Assembly (NCBI GenBank): GCA_963851215.1
Contig: CAWKOG010000019.1
Location: 1 to 64,000 of the forward strand
Reading direction: 5' to 3'
Length of the DNA: 64,000 nt
Source of the DNA: DATKFM01 sp963851215
Lineage (GTDB): Bacteria; Pseudomonadota; Alphaproteobacteria; Dongiales; Dongiaceae
The notes beneath the pieces are model-generated. The model searched no databases and was not told where the DNA came from. It saw only the letters and a program-made list of their open reading frames with translations. Position numbers and translations under genes: made by a program. This document shows positions 45,901-55,322 of this stretch, in pieces; the stretch's first letter is position 1; each line of letters begins with the position of its first letter.

Positions 45901-46230
45901 ATGTCGCCGGCGTTGAAGCGTCTCCCTGCTGCCTTCTATCGACTTGCGAGCGGCGGTGAACCGGTGCGCGACTGGCTCAGAAGCCTCGATATCGGCGATC
46001 GGAAGATCTTGGGGGACGATATCAGATTGGTCGAGTTCGGCTGGCCGCAGGGCATGCCGCTTTGTCGCCCATTGGGTTAGGGGCTTTGGGAGGTCCGCAG
46101 TGCACTTGCGAGCGTACGCATTGCCCGTGTGATGTTTTGCATTGCAAAAGGCAGGATGCTTCTACTGCACGCCTTCATCAAGAAGTCGCGAAAGACTGCC
46201 ACGTCGGATTTAATTATGTCAATGCGATAA
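45901..46230 (+). pseudogene. RelE/HigB-type (Gp49-like) toxin with in-frame stop
   Basis: The reading frame encodes the phage-derived Gp49-like/HigB toxin fold: LPAAFYRLASGGEPVRDWLRSL, DDIRLVEFGWPQGMPLCRPLG, then TAG at 46078-46080, then, in the same frame, GLWEVRSALASVRIARVMFC and LLLHAFIKKSRKT. The stop interrupts the sequence exactly where functional relatives have an uninterrupted LGxGLWEVR. The C-terminus beyond KSRKT is also shorter than usual. With the broken antitoxin next to it, this is a decayed module. Confidence 0.85.
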
Positions 46231-46248
46231 CATAAAGAGATTAGAGTT

Positions 46249-46544
46249 ATGAAAACCAAGCGCAGGGCAAAGGAAAGTAACGGCACCGCTATCGAGGATT
46301 TACACCAGAAGATAGAGCTGATTGAAGGCCGATAGCTGAGCCGGCCACGAGCTATGCTGCCCGTCAAATCGAGAAGGCGATGCGCAAGCGCCGGCTGCGA
46401 AATGGAAATGGCGCGGCGCATGCGCGCCAGCCGCGCGCAGCTCGATCGCCTGCTCGACCCCGTCAATACATCCGTGCACATATGCGCACGATGCAGCGAG
46501 CGGCGGCGACCGTGGGTAAATCGCTGCGGATCGAGCTAGTGTGA
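46249..46544 (+). pseudogene. XRE/HigA-type antitoxin, multiply disrupted
   Basis: It starts ATG 46249 (MKTKRRAKESNGTAIEDLHQ), meets TAG at 46333, then homology continues in other frames: RQIEKAMRKRR, EMARRMRASRAQLDRLLDPVNTSV (an XRE helix-turn-helix) and MQRAAATVGKSLRIELV to the stop at 46544. At least two frame changes separate these blocks. It forms the second half of the HigB-HigA-type pair. Confidence 0.8.
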
Positions 46545-46670
46545 AGCCGTAATACTCGGGGAGTAACAGCCCGAAACTACGACATGAAGGATCCATGACC
46601 AACATCATGCCGCCATACTCTCGGCGGCTTTTCTTGGCCGTGTAGTGGGCACCCGCGCTAACGGCACAGA

Positions 46671-47505
46671 TCACTTGCTCAGCGGCACCCAGATCTCCAG
46701 GCCGCCGCTGCCGGTGCGAGGGTTGAATTTCTCGTCATAGCGCTCGAAGGACGGCGCGTCGGCGGGCTCGTGCCCTGAACTCGGGCAGCCACTGACTCCA
46801 GATCGTGTAGTGCGTGCGGCGCACCTCGGCGATGTGGGCGCGATGCACGAACACCGCATAGCGCTTTGCGGGGATGCGCAGCCGCGTCAGCTCCTTCGGG
46901 AGTCCGTCGAAGCTCGAGACTTCGACGCCGGCCATGTAATCGAGATTGCCCTCGTCGTCGCTGTTGTAGCGCACGCCATAGGCGACATCGCCCACTTGCC
47001 CCGGAATATTGCCGAGATAGGGCGTGAAGCGCTGCCATAGCTTGGGAATCTCCGCACAAGTTTCATAGCTGTAGCGCTCGGCCAGGCCGGCGATGAGCAG
47101 CAGCTTGCCCTTTTCGAAGCGCGGCGGTTCCAGTTTCACGATCAGTGAATCGTCCATCTTGAAAGTCTCCACGAGCGGGATGTTGTCGAGAGAGCGTTGC
47201 GCGCGCAGGGCCTCGGGCGTGAGGCCGAACTGATCGCGGAACGCCCGGCTGAAGGCTTCGTGGGACCCGTATCCCGTCTCCAAGGCCAGCGACAGGATGT
47301 CGCCGGCGCCGTTGGCCAGCGACTTCGCCGCCTCGGTCAGGCGCCGTCCGCGGACATAGCGCATGACCGAGCGGTCGGTCGCCGCGCCAAACGCCCGCGA
47401 GAGCGCATAGCGCGACAGGCCGCTGACATCGGCGATATCGTCCAGCGAGATGGCGCCGGCGAAGTGGCTCTCGATGTACCAGATGGCCTTGCCAACGGGA
47501 TCCAT
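46671..47505 (-). CDS. AraC-family regulator with GyrI-like domain, one frameshift
   Basis: About 277 residues. N-terminal AraC HTH (AIWYIESHFAGAISLDDIADVSGLSRYALSRAFGAATDRSVMRYVRGRRLTEAA) and C-terminal GyrI-like effector-binding domain. The frame breaks at about 46778, where WLPE and SGHEPADAPSFERYDEKFNP are split by one extra base; the second frame ends with GGLEIWVPLSK at the stop at 46671. GyrI-like domains often bind small hydrophobic ligands. Confidence 0.88.
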
Positions 47506-48374
47506 GGGGTCCTCACGTTACCGCCACGAACCCTGCGCCGCATCCCCGGTTCCGCGCTTGATCGTTCTTGCGCGGCTGCTGATGACATAGACGGAGAAAG
47601 AATGACCTCGGCACCATGCAGTGGGGGAAAGGACCCTCCTGAATAGTGTATTTTCCTGTGCAGGGTGTGGGTGGCTTATCTTTCGGCGTTTAGTTTTTGT
47701 GCGCATCACCGCTGCTTTGGAAAGAGCGAGCGCGATCATTCCCAAAAGCCATATATGTCGTCTCATCCGCGACCAGCGAATTGAAAATTGTCTGGTCCGG
47801 TCGAGCAGATTCGCCCGCCGACTAGCGGGTGAGCGCAAGCATCAGATACGCTCGGCCAAATCCTCCCGCAATGCCGCCAGTAAGCGGCAACAGCCGCAAG
47901 ACCCACAATCACCCCATGCAACAGGCAGGTCCGAACAAACCGTTCGAGCTGACCAAGAGCCAGTTCGGCAAGGGTCGGCTCTTCGGTGTGCCTCACTCCT
48001 CGTCGTCAGACGACTTGATCTCCCGGGCATGGGCCTGGCTATCGACGCATGTATCGTGTAAGATACGTAACTCCGCCCGTCTAGCACCGGCATGTGACTC
48101 AAGGGGTGTGTCTTGTCGGCGAAAGCTCTGCCAGGCCCAAGACTTCCCGCGCCACAGCGGAAAGGTGCCGAAAACCCGCCACGCGTTGTTTTGTCAAATC
48201 GGGGTCCCTTATTTGGCAATTCGCGGGACCAAGGGCTTGGAAGTACCTTCCGGGAAAACAACCCTCCGGCCGTAGGCTCGCGAATGGGTGGCGCGCGGCG
48301 TAAATCACAGGCTGCCTCGCGCCATCCCGCTGCCGTGGACTCGCCTCCCCCCACCCCCCTATAACCCCCTGGCC
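47506..48374. other. 869-bp region without a supported gene
   Basis: No reading frame with protein-like character on either strand. It is visibly AT-richer than its surroundings between about 47640 and 47780. A short dyad (GTATC-GTGTAA-GATAC, about 48052-48067) and a GGTCCC/GGGACC hairpin (about 48203-48230) are present. The right-hand end must contain the dapF promoter. Confidence 0.5.
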
Positions 48375-49213
48375 ATGAGCGGACTCCCCTTCATCAAGAT
48401 GCACGGCCTGGGCAACGATTTCGTCGTGCTGGACGCTCGCAAGCGGCCGATTGCCCTGACCGATGCCGCGACCAAAGCCATCGCCGACCGCCGGACAGGC
48501 GTCGGCTGCGACCAGCTCATCGTGCTGGAGCCGCCGGTGCTGGCCGGGGCGGATGCGGTCATGCGCATCCGCAATGCCGATGGCGGCGAGGTGGAGGCCT
48601 GCGGCAATGCCGCCCGCTGCATCGCCCATCTGCTGATGGACGCGAGCAAGAACGGCCCGGTCGTTCTCGACACCACCGGCGGCCGCATCGCCGCGCACGC
48701 CTGCCGGCGACGGCCGCGTCACCGTCGATATGGGGCCGGCCCATACCGGCTGGCGCGAGATCCCGCTGGCGCGGGAGATGGACACGCTGCATCATGGACT
48801 ACGCCCAGGGACCGCTGAAGGATCCGGCGGCAGTCAATGTGGGCAATCCCCATGTGGTGTTCTTCGTCGAGGACGCCGAGGCCATCGACCTCGAGCGGCT
48901 GGGCGCCTTGATCGAACATGATCCCCTGTTCCCCGAGCGGATCAATGTCGAGGTCGTGCAGGTGAAGTCGCCGGACATGCTGCGCATGCGCGTGTGGGAG
49001 CGCGGCGTCGGCATCACCCGCGCCTGCGGCACCGGCGCCTGCGCCAGCCTGGTGGCGGCGGCGCGCCGCGGCCTGACCGGCCGCCGCGCCCATGTCTTCC
49101 TCGACGGCGGCGCGCTTGAGATCGAGTGGCTGGAGAACAACCACGTGCTGATGACCGGCCCGGTCGCGCAGAGCTTCACCGGCACGCTGGACGAGTCGCT
49201 CTTCAGGCAATGA
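48375..49213 (+). CDS. dapF: Diaminopimelate epimerase, two frameshifts
   Basis: Converts LL-DAP to meso-DAP for lysine and peptidoglycan. FIKMHGLGNDFVVLD at the N-terminus, catalytic Cys in EACGNAARCIAHL, and the second Cys in TRACGTGACASLVAA. Two single-base insertions split the gene: about 48705 (between IAAHAC and GDGRVTVDMGPAHTGWREIPLAREMDTLH) and about 48793 (before MDYAQGPLKDPAAVNVGNPHVVFF). Corrected length about 278 residues, the usual size. It overlaps mtaB by 4 nt. Confidence 0.96.
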
Positions 49214-50443
49214 CCGCGCCGCAGGTCATCACTTTCGGCTGCCGGCTCAACGCCTGGGAATCCGAGGTGATGCGCGGCCATGCGTCGGCCGCGGGCCTCG
49301 GCAACGCCATCATCGTCAACACCTGCGCCGTCACCGCCGAAGCGGAACGCCAGGCGCGGCAGGCGATCCGCCGGGCGCGGCGCGAGAATCCGTCGGCGCG
49401 CATCATCGTCACCGGCTGCGGCGCGCAGATTGATTCCAGCAGCTACGCCGCGATGCCCGAAGTCGATCACGTCATCGGCAACGAAGAGAAGCTGAAGGCC
49501 GAAAGCTATGGCCGCTTCGTCGACGACAGCGCGCCGCGGGTGCAGGTCAACGACATCATGCAGGCGCGGGAGACGGCCCATCATCTGCTCGCCGGTTTCG
49601 CCGAGCGCTGCCGCGCCTTTGTCCAGGTGCAGCAGGGCTGCGACCATCGCTGCACCTTCTGCATCATCCCCTTCGGCCGCGGCCCGAATCGCAGCGTGCC
49701 CATCGGCGATGTCGTGCGCCAGGTTCGCGCGCTGACCGATGAGCGGCATCGCCGAGATCGTGCTGACGGGCGTGGACATCACCGCCTATGGCGCCGATCT
49801 GCCGGGCCGCCCTGCACTGGGACAAATGATCCGCCGCCTCCTGGCGCAAGTCCCTGAATTGCGCCGCCTGCGGCTATCGTCGCTCGATCCCGTGGAGATC
49901 GACGAGGATCTGTTGCAACTGATCGAGACCGAGCCGCGGCTGATGCCCCATCTGCATCTCAGCCTGCAGGCCGGCGACGACATGATCCTGAAGCGCATGA
50001 AGCGCCGCCACAGCCGCGCCGATGCGCTGCGCGTCTGCGCCGATATCCGCCGCCGCCGGCCCGATGCCGTGTTCGGCGCCGACCTGATCGCGGGATTCCC
50101 GACGGAGACCGACGCGATGGCGGAGAACAGCCTGCGCCTGATCGAGGATTGCGATCTCACCTTCCTCCATGTCTTCCCCTATTCCGCGCGCACGGGCACG
50201 CCGGCCGCGCGCATGCCGCAGCTGCCGATGGCTGAGCGCAAAGCCCGCGCGGCAAGGCTGCGCGCGGCCGGCGAAACGGCGAAGGCGCGGTTCTTTGCAT
50301 CGCAGCGCGGCAAACATGCCGACGTGCTCGTCGAACGCATCGACGGCATCAGCGCCATCGGCCACAGCCAGCATTTCGCGCCGGTGCGGATCGCAGATGC
50401 ATTGTCCTCGCGAATCCAGGCACGATCGTCAGTGCCATCATAG
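49210..50443 (+). CDS. mtaB: tRNA ms2t6A methylthiotransferase MtaB, one frameshift
   Basis: Radical-SAM enzyme that adds a methylthio group to t6A37 of tRNA. UPF0004 N-terminal domain (NTCAVTAEAERQARQAIRRAR, GCGAQ), then the SAM-cluster motif QQGCDHRCTFCIIPFGRG. The frame breaks at 49741 between VRALTD and SGIAEIVLTGVDITAYG; one extra G is enough. Corrected length about 410 residues. The ATGA overlap with dapF indicates coupling; ftsY follows, the usual alphaproteobacterial order. Confidence 0.95.
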
Positions 50444-50532
50444 ACGGTGCGAGTACGCAATGAACTCACTGCCCGGGTGGCTGCGTGATGTCAGCCATTT
50501 CCGCACACTCAATGTCACTACATAAAACCCAC

Positions 50533-50731
50533 CCCTCTCCCCTTGGGAGAGGGCGCGCGGAGCGGGTACTGCGTGCGGCAGCACGCCAACAAATCTCCCG
50601 TCACGCTGAACAAGGCCAGCAATCAATCGAAACCAATTCCCGCATATTCGCCCCTTGATCAGCGCGAAGGCTCTCTGCGCGCTCACGCGCGAAACCCCTC
50701 ACCCCTGCCCCTCTCCCCCAAGGGGAGAGGG
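50533..50731. repeat. Pair of CCCTCTCC palindromes before ftsY
   Basis: Two similar hairpins, CCCTCTCC-CCTTG-GGAGAGGG (50533-50553) and CCCTCTCCCC-CAA-GGGGAGAGGG (50709-50731), bracket about 155 bp between mtaB and ftsY. They resemble REP-type elements that are frequent in proteobacterial intergenic regions. The second lies 26 bp before the ftsY ATG and could fold in its leader. No gene lies between them. Confidence 0.65.
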
Positions 50732-50756
50732 ATGCTTGTGTGCTGGCTTGCAGAGT

Positions 50757-51754
50757 ATGACCGACCAAGCCACCACCACCGAAGCGCCGAAGCGCGGTTG
50801 GTTTCAGCGGCTCCGCGAGGGACTCAGCCGCTCGTCCTCGAAGCTCGCCACGGGCATCGGCGATATCTTCACCAAGCGGAAGCTGGATGAGGCGGCGCTG
50901 CACGAACTCGAAGAACTTCTGATCGCGGCCGATCTCGGCCCGGTCACCGCGGCACGCCTCACCGCCAATCTGGCGAAGACGCGATTCAACCAGGAAATCT
51001 CCGCTGAGGAGATCCGCGGCGCGCTGGCAAAAGACATCGCGGAGATTCTCGCGCCCGTGGCAAAGCCGCTGCGCCATCGACCCGCAGCGCAAGCCGCACG
51101 TCATTCTGGTCGTCGGCGTCAATGGCAGCGGCAAGACAACCACCATCGGCAAGCTCGCCGCGCGGCTGCGCGAGGATGGCCACCGCGTAATGATGGCCGC
51201 CGGCGATACCTTCCGCGCCGCCGCCATCGACCAGCTCAAGATCTGGGGCGCGCGCACCGGCGCCACTGTCATCACCCGCGCGCCCGGCAGCGATCCGGCC
51301 GGCCTCGCCTTCGACGCCCTGGCCCAGGCCAAGGCCGAAGCCTACGACGTGCTGCTGATCGACACCGCGGGCCGCCTGCACAACAAGGCCAACCTGATGG
51401 CCGAGCTGCAGAAGGTGTTGCGCGTGCTGCGCAAGCAGGACCCGGCGACGCCCCATGACTGCCTGCTGGTGCTGGACGCCACCACCGGCCAGAACGCCCA
51501 CGCCCAGGTGGACACCTTCCGCCAGATGACCGGACGTGACGGGCCTGGTGGTGACCAAGCTGGACGGCACCGCCCGGGGCGGCGTACTGGTGGCCCTGGC
51601 GGAACGCTTCAAGCTGCCGGTCCACGCCATCGGCGTCGGCGAGACCGCCGACGACCTCCGGCCTTTCGAAGCCGAGGCCTTTGCCCGCTCCCTGATGGGG
51701 CTGAATGGGCCAGCCGCGGAGCCAAATCGGGGGTTGAGATCGGGAAATAGATAG
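50757..51754 (+). CDS. ftsY: SRP receptor FtsY, two frameshifts
   Basis: SRP receptor GTPase that receives Ffh-ribosome complexes at the membrane. N domain (RLREGLSRSSSKLATGIGDIFTKRKLDEAALHELEELLIAADLG), then the G domain: VVGVNGSGKTTTIGKLA, GDTFRAAAIDQLK, DTAGRLHNKANLMAEL, TKLDGTARGG. Frame breaks at about 51072 (before AIDPQRKPHVILVVG) and about 51535 (inside MTGVTGLVVTKLDG), each one extra C. Corrected length about 331 residues. No long acidic A domain, as in other alphaproteobacteria. Confidence 0.96.
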
Positions 51755-51800
51755 AGCGCCACCTGTTTTTCTCTGGACAGCAGGGGCAGGTTCTCTGTAT

Positions 51801-52757
51801 GTGCCAATGAGTTATCGGCGGGATTTCATGCCAACTGGGGGTAGCATCAAGCGGACCGGCGTGACGGCCGGCGCCAACCAAGGCTCCGGCGGATCACTGT
51901 TCAAGACGCTGCGCCGCATCGCTCTGGGCGGCGAGGAGCCCCCGACCGTGGGCCTCAATGGCGGCCCGCCGAAATCCGCCATCAAGACCCTGCCCAGCAC
52001 CCAGGCCGCCAAGGCCACTGCCCACGCCGGTCCGGACAATGCCGACCGGCACAACTTCGCCTTCATGGAGCGCTATCTCCACACCGGCGATGCCGTGCTG
52101 GATATCGGCGCCAATGCCGGCACTTACGCCATCGCCGCCGCCAAGGTGGTGGGACTGGCCGGCCGCGTCGATGCCGTCGAACCCAGCCCCACCATGCGCG
52201 CCAGACTGCTCGAGGCGGTGACCGCCGCCGGCGTCAAGGCGAGCGTGGTCATCCATCCGGTCATGGTCGGCGCCAAGGATGGCCTCGGCCGCTATGCCGA
52301 CGGCACGACGAAATCCGGCCGCCGCCGTTCGCCCGCCGCGGGCGAGCTGGCCACCCGCGTGGTCGGCATCGAGAGCGTGCGGTTGGACGCGCTGCTGTCC
52401 AAGCGGCCCTATGCCCTGCTCTGCATGGATATCGCCGGCTGTGAACTGACCGCGCTTCAGGGTGCCCGGGAGCATCTGGCCAAATGCCATCCCGCCGTGA
52501 TCCTGCTGGCCATGGACGATGCGCTGAAGGATTTCGGCAGTTCGCCGGCGGCGCTGATCGACTGGCTGGACGAGCTGGGCTACGAGATCGCCTTCTACGA
52601 CGCCGACCGCAACGTCATCGAGTATCCCGACATTCCCTGGCAACGGCGGCGCAAGCTGCTGGCCATCGCCCGGCGCGAGCGCAACACCGTGCTGCGGCGG
52701 CTGGCCGATCATCCCGCTGCTCCGGGAAAGACCGCCCCACCGGGCCGGGCGAACTGA
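51801..52757 (+). CDS. FkbM-type SAM methyltransferase
   Basis: 318 residues. After an unstructured, glycine-rich N-terminus of about 80 residues comes the class I methyltransferase core of the FkbM family: FMERYLHTGDAVLDIGANAGTYAIAAAK, VDAVEPSPTMRARL, VRLDALL and the late motif LLCMDIAGCELTALQGARE. FkbM-like enzymes usually O-methylate sugars or polyketides; the substrate here is unknown. It begins 47 bp after ftsY. Confidence 0.85.
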   Translation: MPMSYRRDFMPTGGSIKRTGVTAGANQGSGGSLFKTLRRIALGGEEPPTVGLNGGPPKSAIKTLPSTQAAKATAHAGPDNADRHNFAFMERYLHTGDAVLDIGANAGTYAIAAAKVVGLAGRVDAVEPSPTMRARLLEAVTAAGVKASVVIHPVMVGAKDGLGRYADGTTKSGRRRSPAAGELATRVVGIESVRLDALLSKRPYALLCMDIAGCELTALQGAREHLAKCHPAVILLAMDDALKDFGSSPAALIDWLDELGYEIAFYDADRNVIEYPDIPWQRRRKLLAIARRERNTVLRRLADHPAAPGKTAPPGRAN

Positions 52758-52797
52758 ACCGCCGCCCATCCCGCCATCCCATCTTCCGGTCTGATCC

Positions 52798-53634
52798 GTG
52801 ACTTTCACCGTCACCTTGCTGGTGCTGTCCGCCGCCGTGATGCACGCGACCTGGAACGCGTTCGTCAAAGCCGGCAACGACAAGGCCGTGATGCAATGCC
52901 TGGTGATCTTCTTCGGCGGCATTCCCGGGCTGATCATCCTGCCTTTCGTGCCGCTGCCGGATCCCGCCTGCTGGCCCTATCTGGCCGGCTCCGTGCTCGC
53001 CCATTCCGTCTACTATTTCACCCTGGTCGAGGCCTATCGGTTTGGCGCGCTGTCCCAGACCTATCCGATCGCCCGCGGCTCGGCGCCGCTGCTGATCGCC
53101 ATCGCCGGCCTGATTGTCGCGAACGAGCACCTCAATGGCGGCGAATGGCTCGGGCTGATCATCGCCTGCGCAGGGCTGATCAGCCTGGCCGGCATTCCCA
53201 AGGCCGGCGAGGGCCGCTCGATACTCTTCGCCTTCGCCACCTCGCTCGGCATCGCCTGCTATTCTGTGCTCGATGGCCTGGGCGTGCGCTCCACCGCCAA
53301 CGGCCTGAGCTACATCACCTGGCTGCTGGCTCTGGAGATGATCCCGGTCGGGCTCGCCTTCCTCTGGCTGCGGCGCGGTCGGGCCATGGCGTCGCTCAAG
53401 CAGAACTTCAAGCGCGGGCTGTTCGGCGGCATCATCGCCGGCATCGGCTATGGCATCGTCATCTGGGCGATGGATTTCGCGCCCATGGCCCATGTCTCGG
53501 CCCTGCGCGAGACCAGCGTCATCCTCGCCGCGCTGATCGGCACGCTGGTGCTGCATGAGCCCTTCGGCCCGCGGCGCATTGCGGCGGCGGCGCTTGTCGC
53601 CGCCGGCAACGGGCTGCTGCATCTGGCAGGCTGA
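52798..53634 (+). CDS. EamA/DMT family transporter
   Basis: 278 residues, ten membrane segments in two EamA halves. VMHATWNAFVKAGNDKAVMQ at the start is the signature of the DMT subgroup with an N-terminal HxxWN motif. Starts at GTG 52798, 40 bp after the methyltransferase. Substrate unknown; exporters of metabolites are common. Confidence 0.88.
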   Translation: MTFTVTLLVLSAAVMHATWNAFVKAGNDKAVMQCLVIFFGGIPGLIILPFVPLPDPACWPYLAGSVLAHSVYYFTLVEAYRFGALSQTYPIARGSAPLLIAIAGLIVANEHLNGGEWLGLIIACAGLISLAGIPKAGEGRSILFAFATSLGIACYSVLDGLGVRSTANGLSYITWLLALEMIPVGLAFLWLRRGRAMASLKQNFKRGLFGGIIAGIGYGIVIWAMDFAPMAHVSALRETSVILAALIGTLVLHEPFGPRRIAAAALVAAGNGLLHLAG

Positions 53635-53648
53635 AATTGATCGGGCCG

Positions 53649-54194
53649 TCAGTAGTCGCCGAACTCGCCGGGCGGATTGCTCCTTGTGTGGAAGCTGCCG
53701 CTGTCCAGGGCCTCGCGATAGTGCGTGAGCGCCCAGCGCACCGATGGGAAGGCGATGTCGGGCCAGGGAATCTCCTCCCAGCGGAACAGCCCGACCTCCG
53801 CGCTCTCCGGCCCCGCCGACACGTCGTCCGACAGCAGTCGCGCCCGGTAGATCACCTGCACCTGGCTGAGCCTGGGTATGGAATAGACGGCCAGGACGCC
53901 GTCGATCTCGATTCGCGCCCGCGCCTCCTCCCAGGCCTCGCGCAGCGCGCCGTCGCCGGTCGCCTCGTTCAGCTCCAGATAGCCCGCCGGCAGCGTCCAG
54001 AATCCCAGCCGCGGATTGATGGCGCGGCGGCAGAGCAGGATGCGGTCGTCCCATTTGCAGACCGAGCCCACCACCACCTTCGGATTCTCATAGGCGATGA
54101 AGCCGCAGGAATCGCAGACCATCCGGTGGTGGGTATCGCCCTCCGGCACCCTGTGGGAGAAGCCGTCGAACGGCTTGGTTCGGGTTTCGGCCAT
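53649..54194 (-). CDS. NUDIX hydrolase with zinc ribbon
   Basis: 181 residues from the ATG at 54194. An N-terminal zinc-ribbon remnant (MVCDSCGFIAYENPKVVVGS, one Cys pair) precedes the NUDIX box GYLELNEATGDGALREAWEEARARIEI (G-x5-E-x7-REAWEE, with Ala where the consensus has Gly). NudC-like enzymes hydrolyse NADH or other nucleoside diphosphate derivatives. Convergent with the DMT gene. Confidence 0.88.
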   Translation of the reverse strand: MAETRTKPFDGFSHRVPEGDTHHRMVCDSCGFIAYENPKVVVGSVCKWDDRILLCRRAINPRLGFWTLPAGYLELNEATGDGALREAWEEARARIEIDGVLAVYSIPRLSQVQVIYRARLLSDDVSAGPESAEVGLFRWEEIPWPDIAFPSVRWALTHYREALDSGSFHTRSNPPGEFGDY

Positions 54195-54325
54195 GGGCCA
54201 GTATACGGCGGGAAACGCTCGGCCGCACAAGTGGCCAATGCAGGCGCAGGGGCGCGGCTTGGACTTGCGCCGGGCCATCCACTATCTTCGCCCCAGCCTT
54301 TGGAAAATGCAGACGGAGCGGCGGC

Positions 54326-55094
54326 ATGAGCCGTTTGTTCGATCTCTTCAGGAAGCCAATCGAGCGCAAGCGCGTCGTCGAGGTCGGCTGGATGATCGAC
54401 GCCGAGAAAGCCGGCTTCATCTATGACGCGCCGCGGATCTACCAGCGCAACGCGCCCAAGTCCGTCTCCACCAAGGGCGTCGGCTTGTGCCCCGCCGTAC
54501 TCGACTATGAGTTGCGCATCGTCGAGGTGCTATGCCCGTTCGATGTCCATCTGCGCCTGGCCCGCGACGACAAGGGCAACATGCAGCTGCAATATCCGCG
54601 GCCCCATGACAGCGAGTTCGAACCCGCAATACATCGCCCGGCTGATCACCACCAGCAATCCCAGCGAGTGGCGCGAGCTGAGCAAGCCGGTGCTACAGCT
54701 CCACACGCCCTACCGCTTCGTCGCCGACGAGACCGTCTATATCAACCAGCTGCCGCCCTTCTATCACTATCGGCCGACACCGCTGCCGGGGGTGATGATC
54801 GGCGGCCGCTACCCGATCGATGTCTGGCCGCGCATCCTGATGTGGGCCTTCGAATGGCATGACACGAGCCAGGACCTGATCCTGAAACGGGGCGAGCCCT
54901 GGTTCTGCGCCCGCTTCGAAACCGAGGATCCGTCGCGCAAGATCAGCCTGGTGGAAGCCGAGATGACCCCGGAACTGCAGCAATATCTCAAGGGCATGGA
55001 CACCGTGACCCAGTATGTCGCCCGCACTTTCTCCCTGTTCCCGACCGCCCGCAGCCGCCGGCCCAAGCAATTGCTGGTCAAGGCAAAACGCTAG
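54326..55094 (+). CDS. Conserved hypothetical protein, one frameshift
   Basis: About 255 residues after correcting one +1 shift at about 54620 between HDSEF and NPQYIARLITTSNPSEW. No signal peptide or membrane segment; rich in Trp/Tyr/Pro (YINQLPPFYHYRPTPLPGVMIGGRYPIDVWPRILMWAFEW). I do not recognise a described family. Divergent from the NUDIX gene. Confidence 0.72.
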
Positions 55095-55097
55095 CCG

Positions 55098-55112
55098 TTA
55101 ACGCTTTATTAA
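55098..55112. promoter_or_regulatory. CtrA-type box TTAA-N7-TTAA
   Basis: TTAA CGCTTTA TTAA is a perfect full CtrA recognition sequence, about 210 bp upstream of the DUF2336 gene, just after the stop of the preceding gene. A second partial sequence (GTTAAGG) follows about 30 bp later. Confidence 0.45.
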
Positions 55113-55322
55113 CCATCACTCCCCCAGCCTCCCCGTAAGGGAACGTTAAGGCCGCCCGTGCCATGATTTACCAAGATCGTGAAGCATTTGGCGGCACGGG
55201 CTGAAGCGAAATCGGGGCCGGGCCATCGCTCATGTCGGCGTTCGCAGTTCAGCTCTATCGTGCCGCGGGCTGTCGCCCGCCGCGGTGTACTGCGTCGAGA
55301 CCGGAGACTGAGCTGAGCCATC

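Noticed and set aside
46078..46080. In-frame TAG in the toxin as pyrrolysine or readthrough recoding
   Set aside because: No recoding signal is seen, and the adjacent antitoxin is also disrupted, so decay is simpler.
52615..54054. A 479-codon minus-strand frame opposite the DMT transporter
   Set aside because: The plus-strand gene has a clear ten-helix transporter pattern; the minus frame is Gln/Asp/His/Gly-rich without domains and runs across the end of a third gene.
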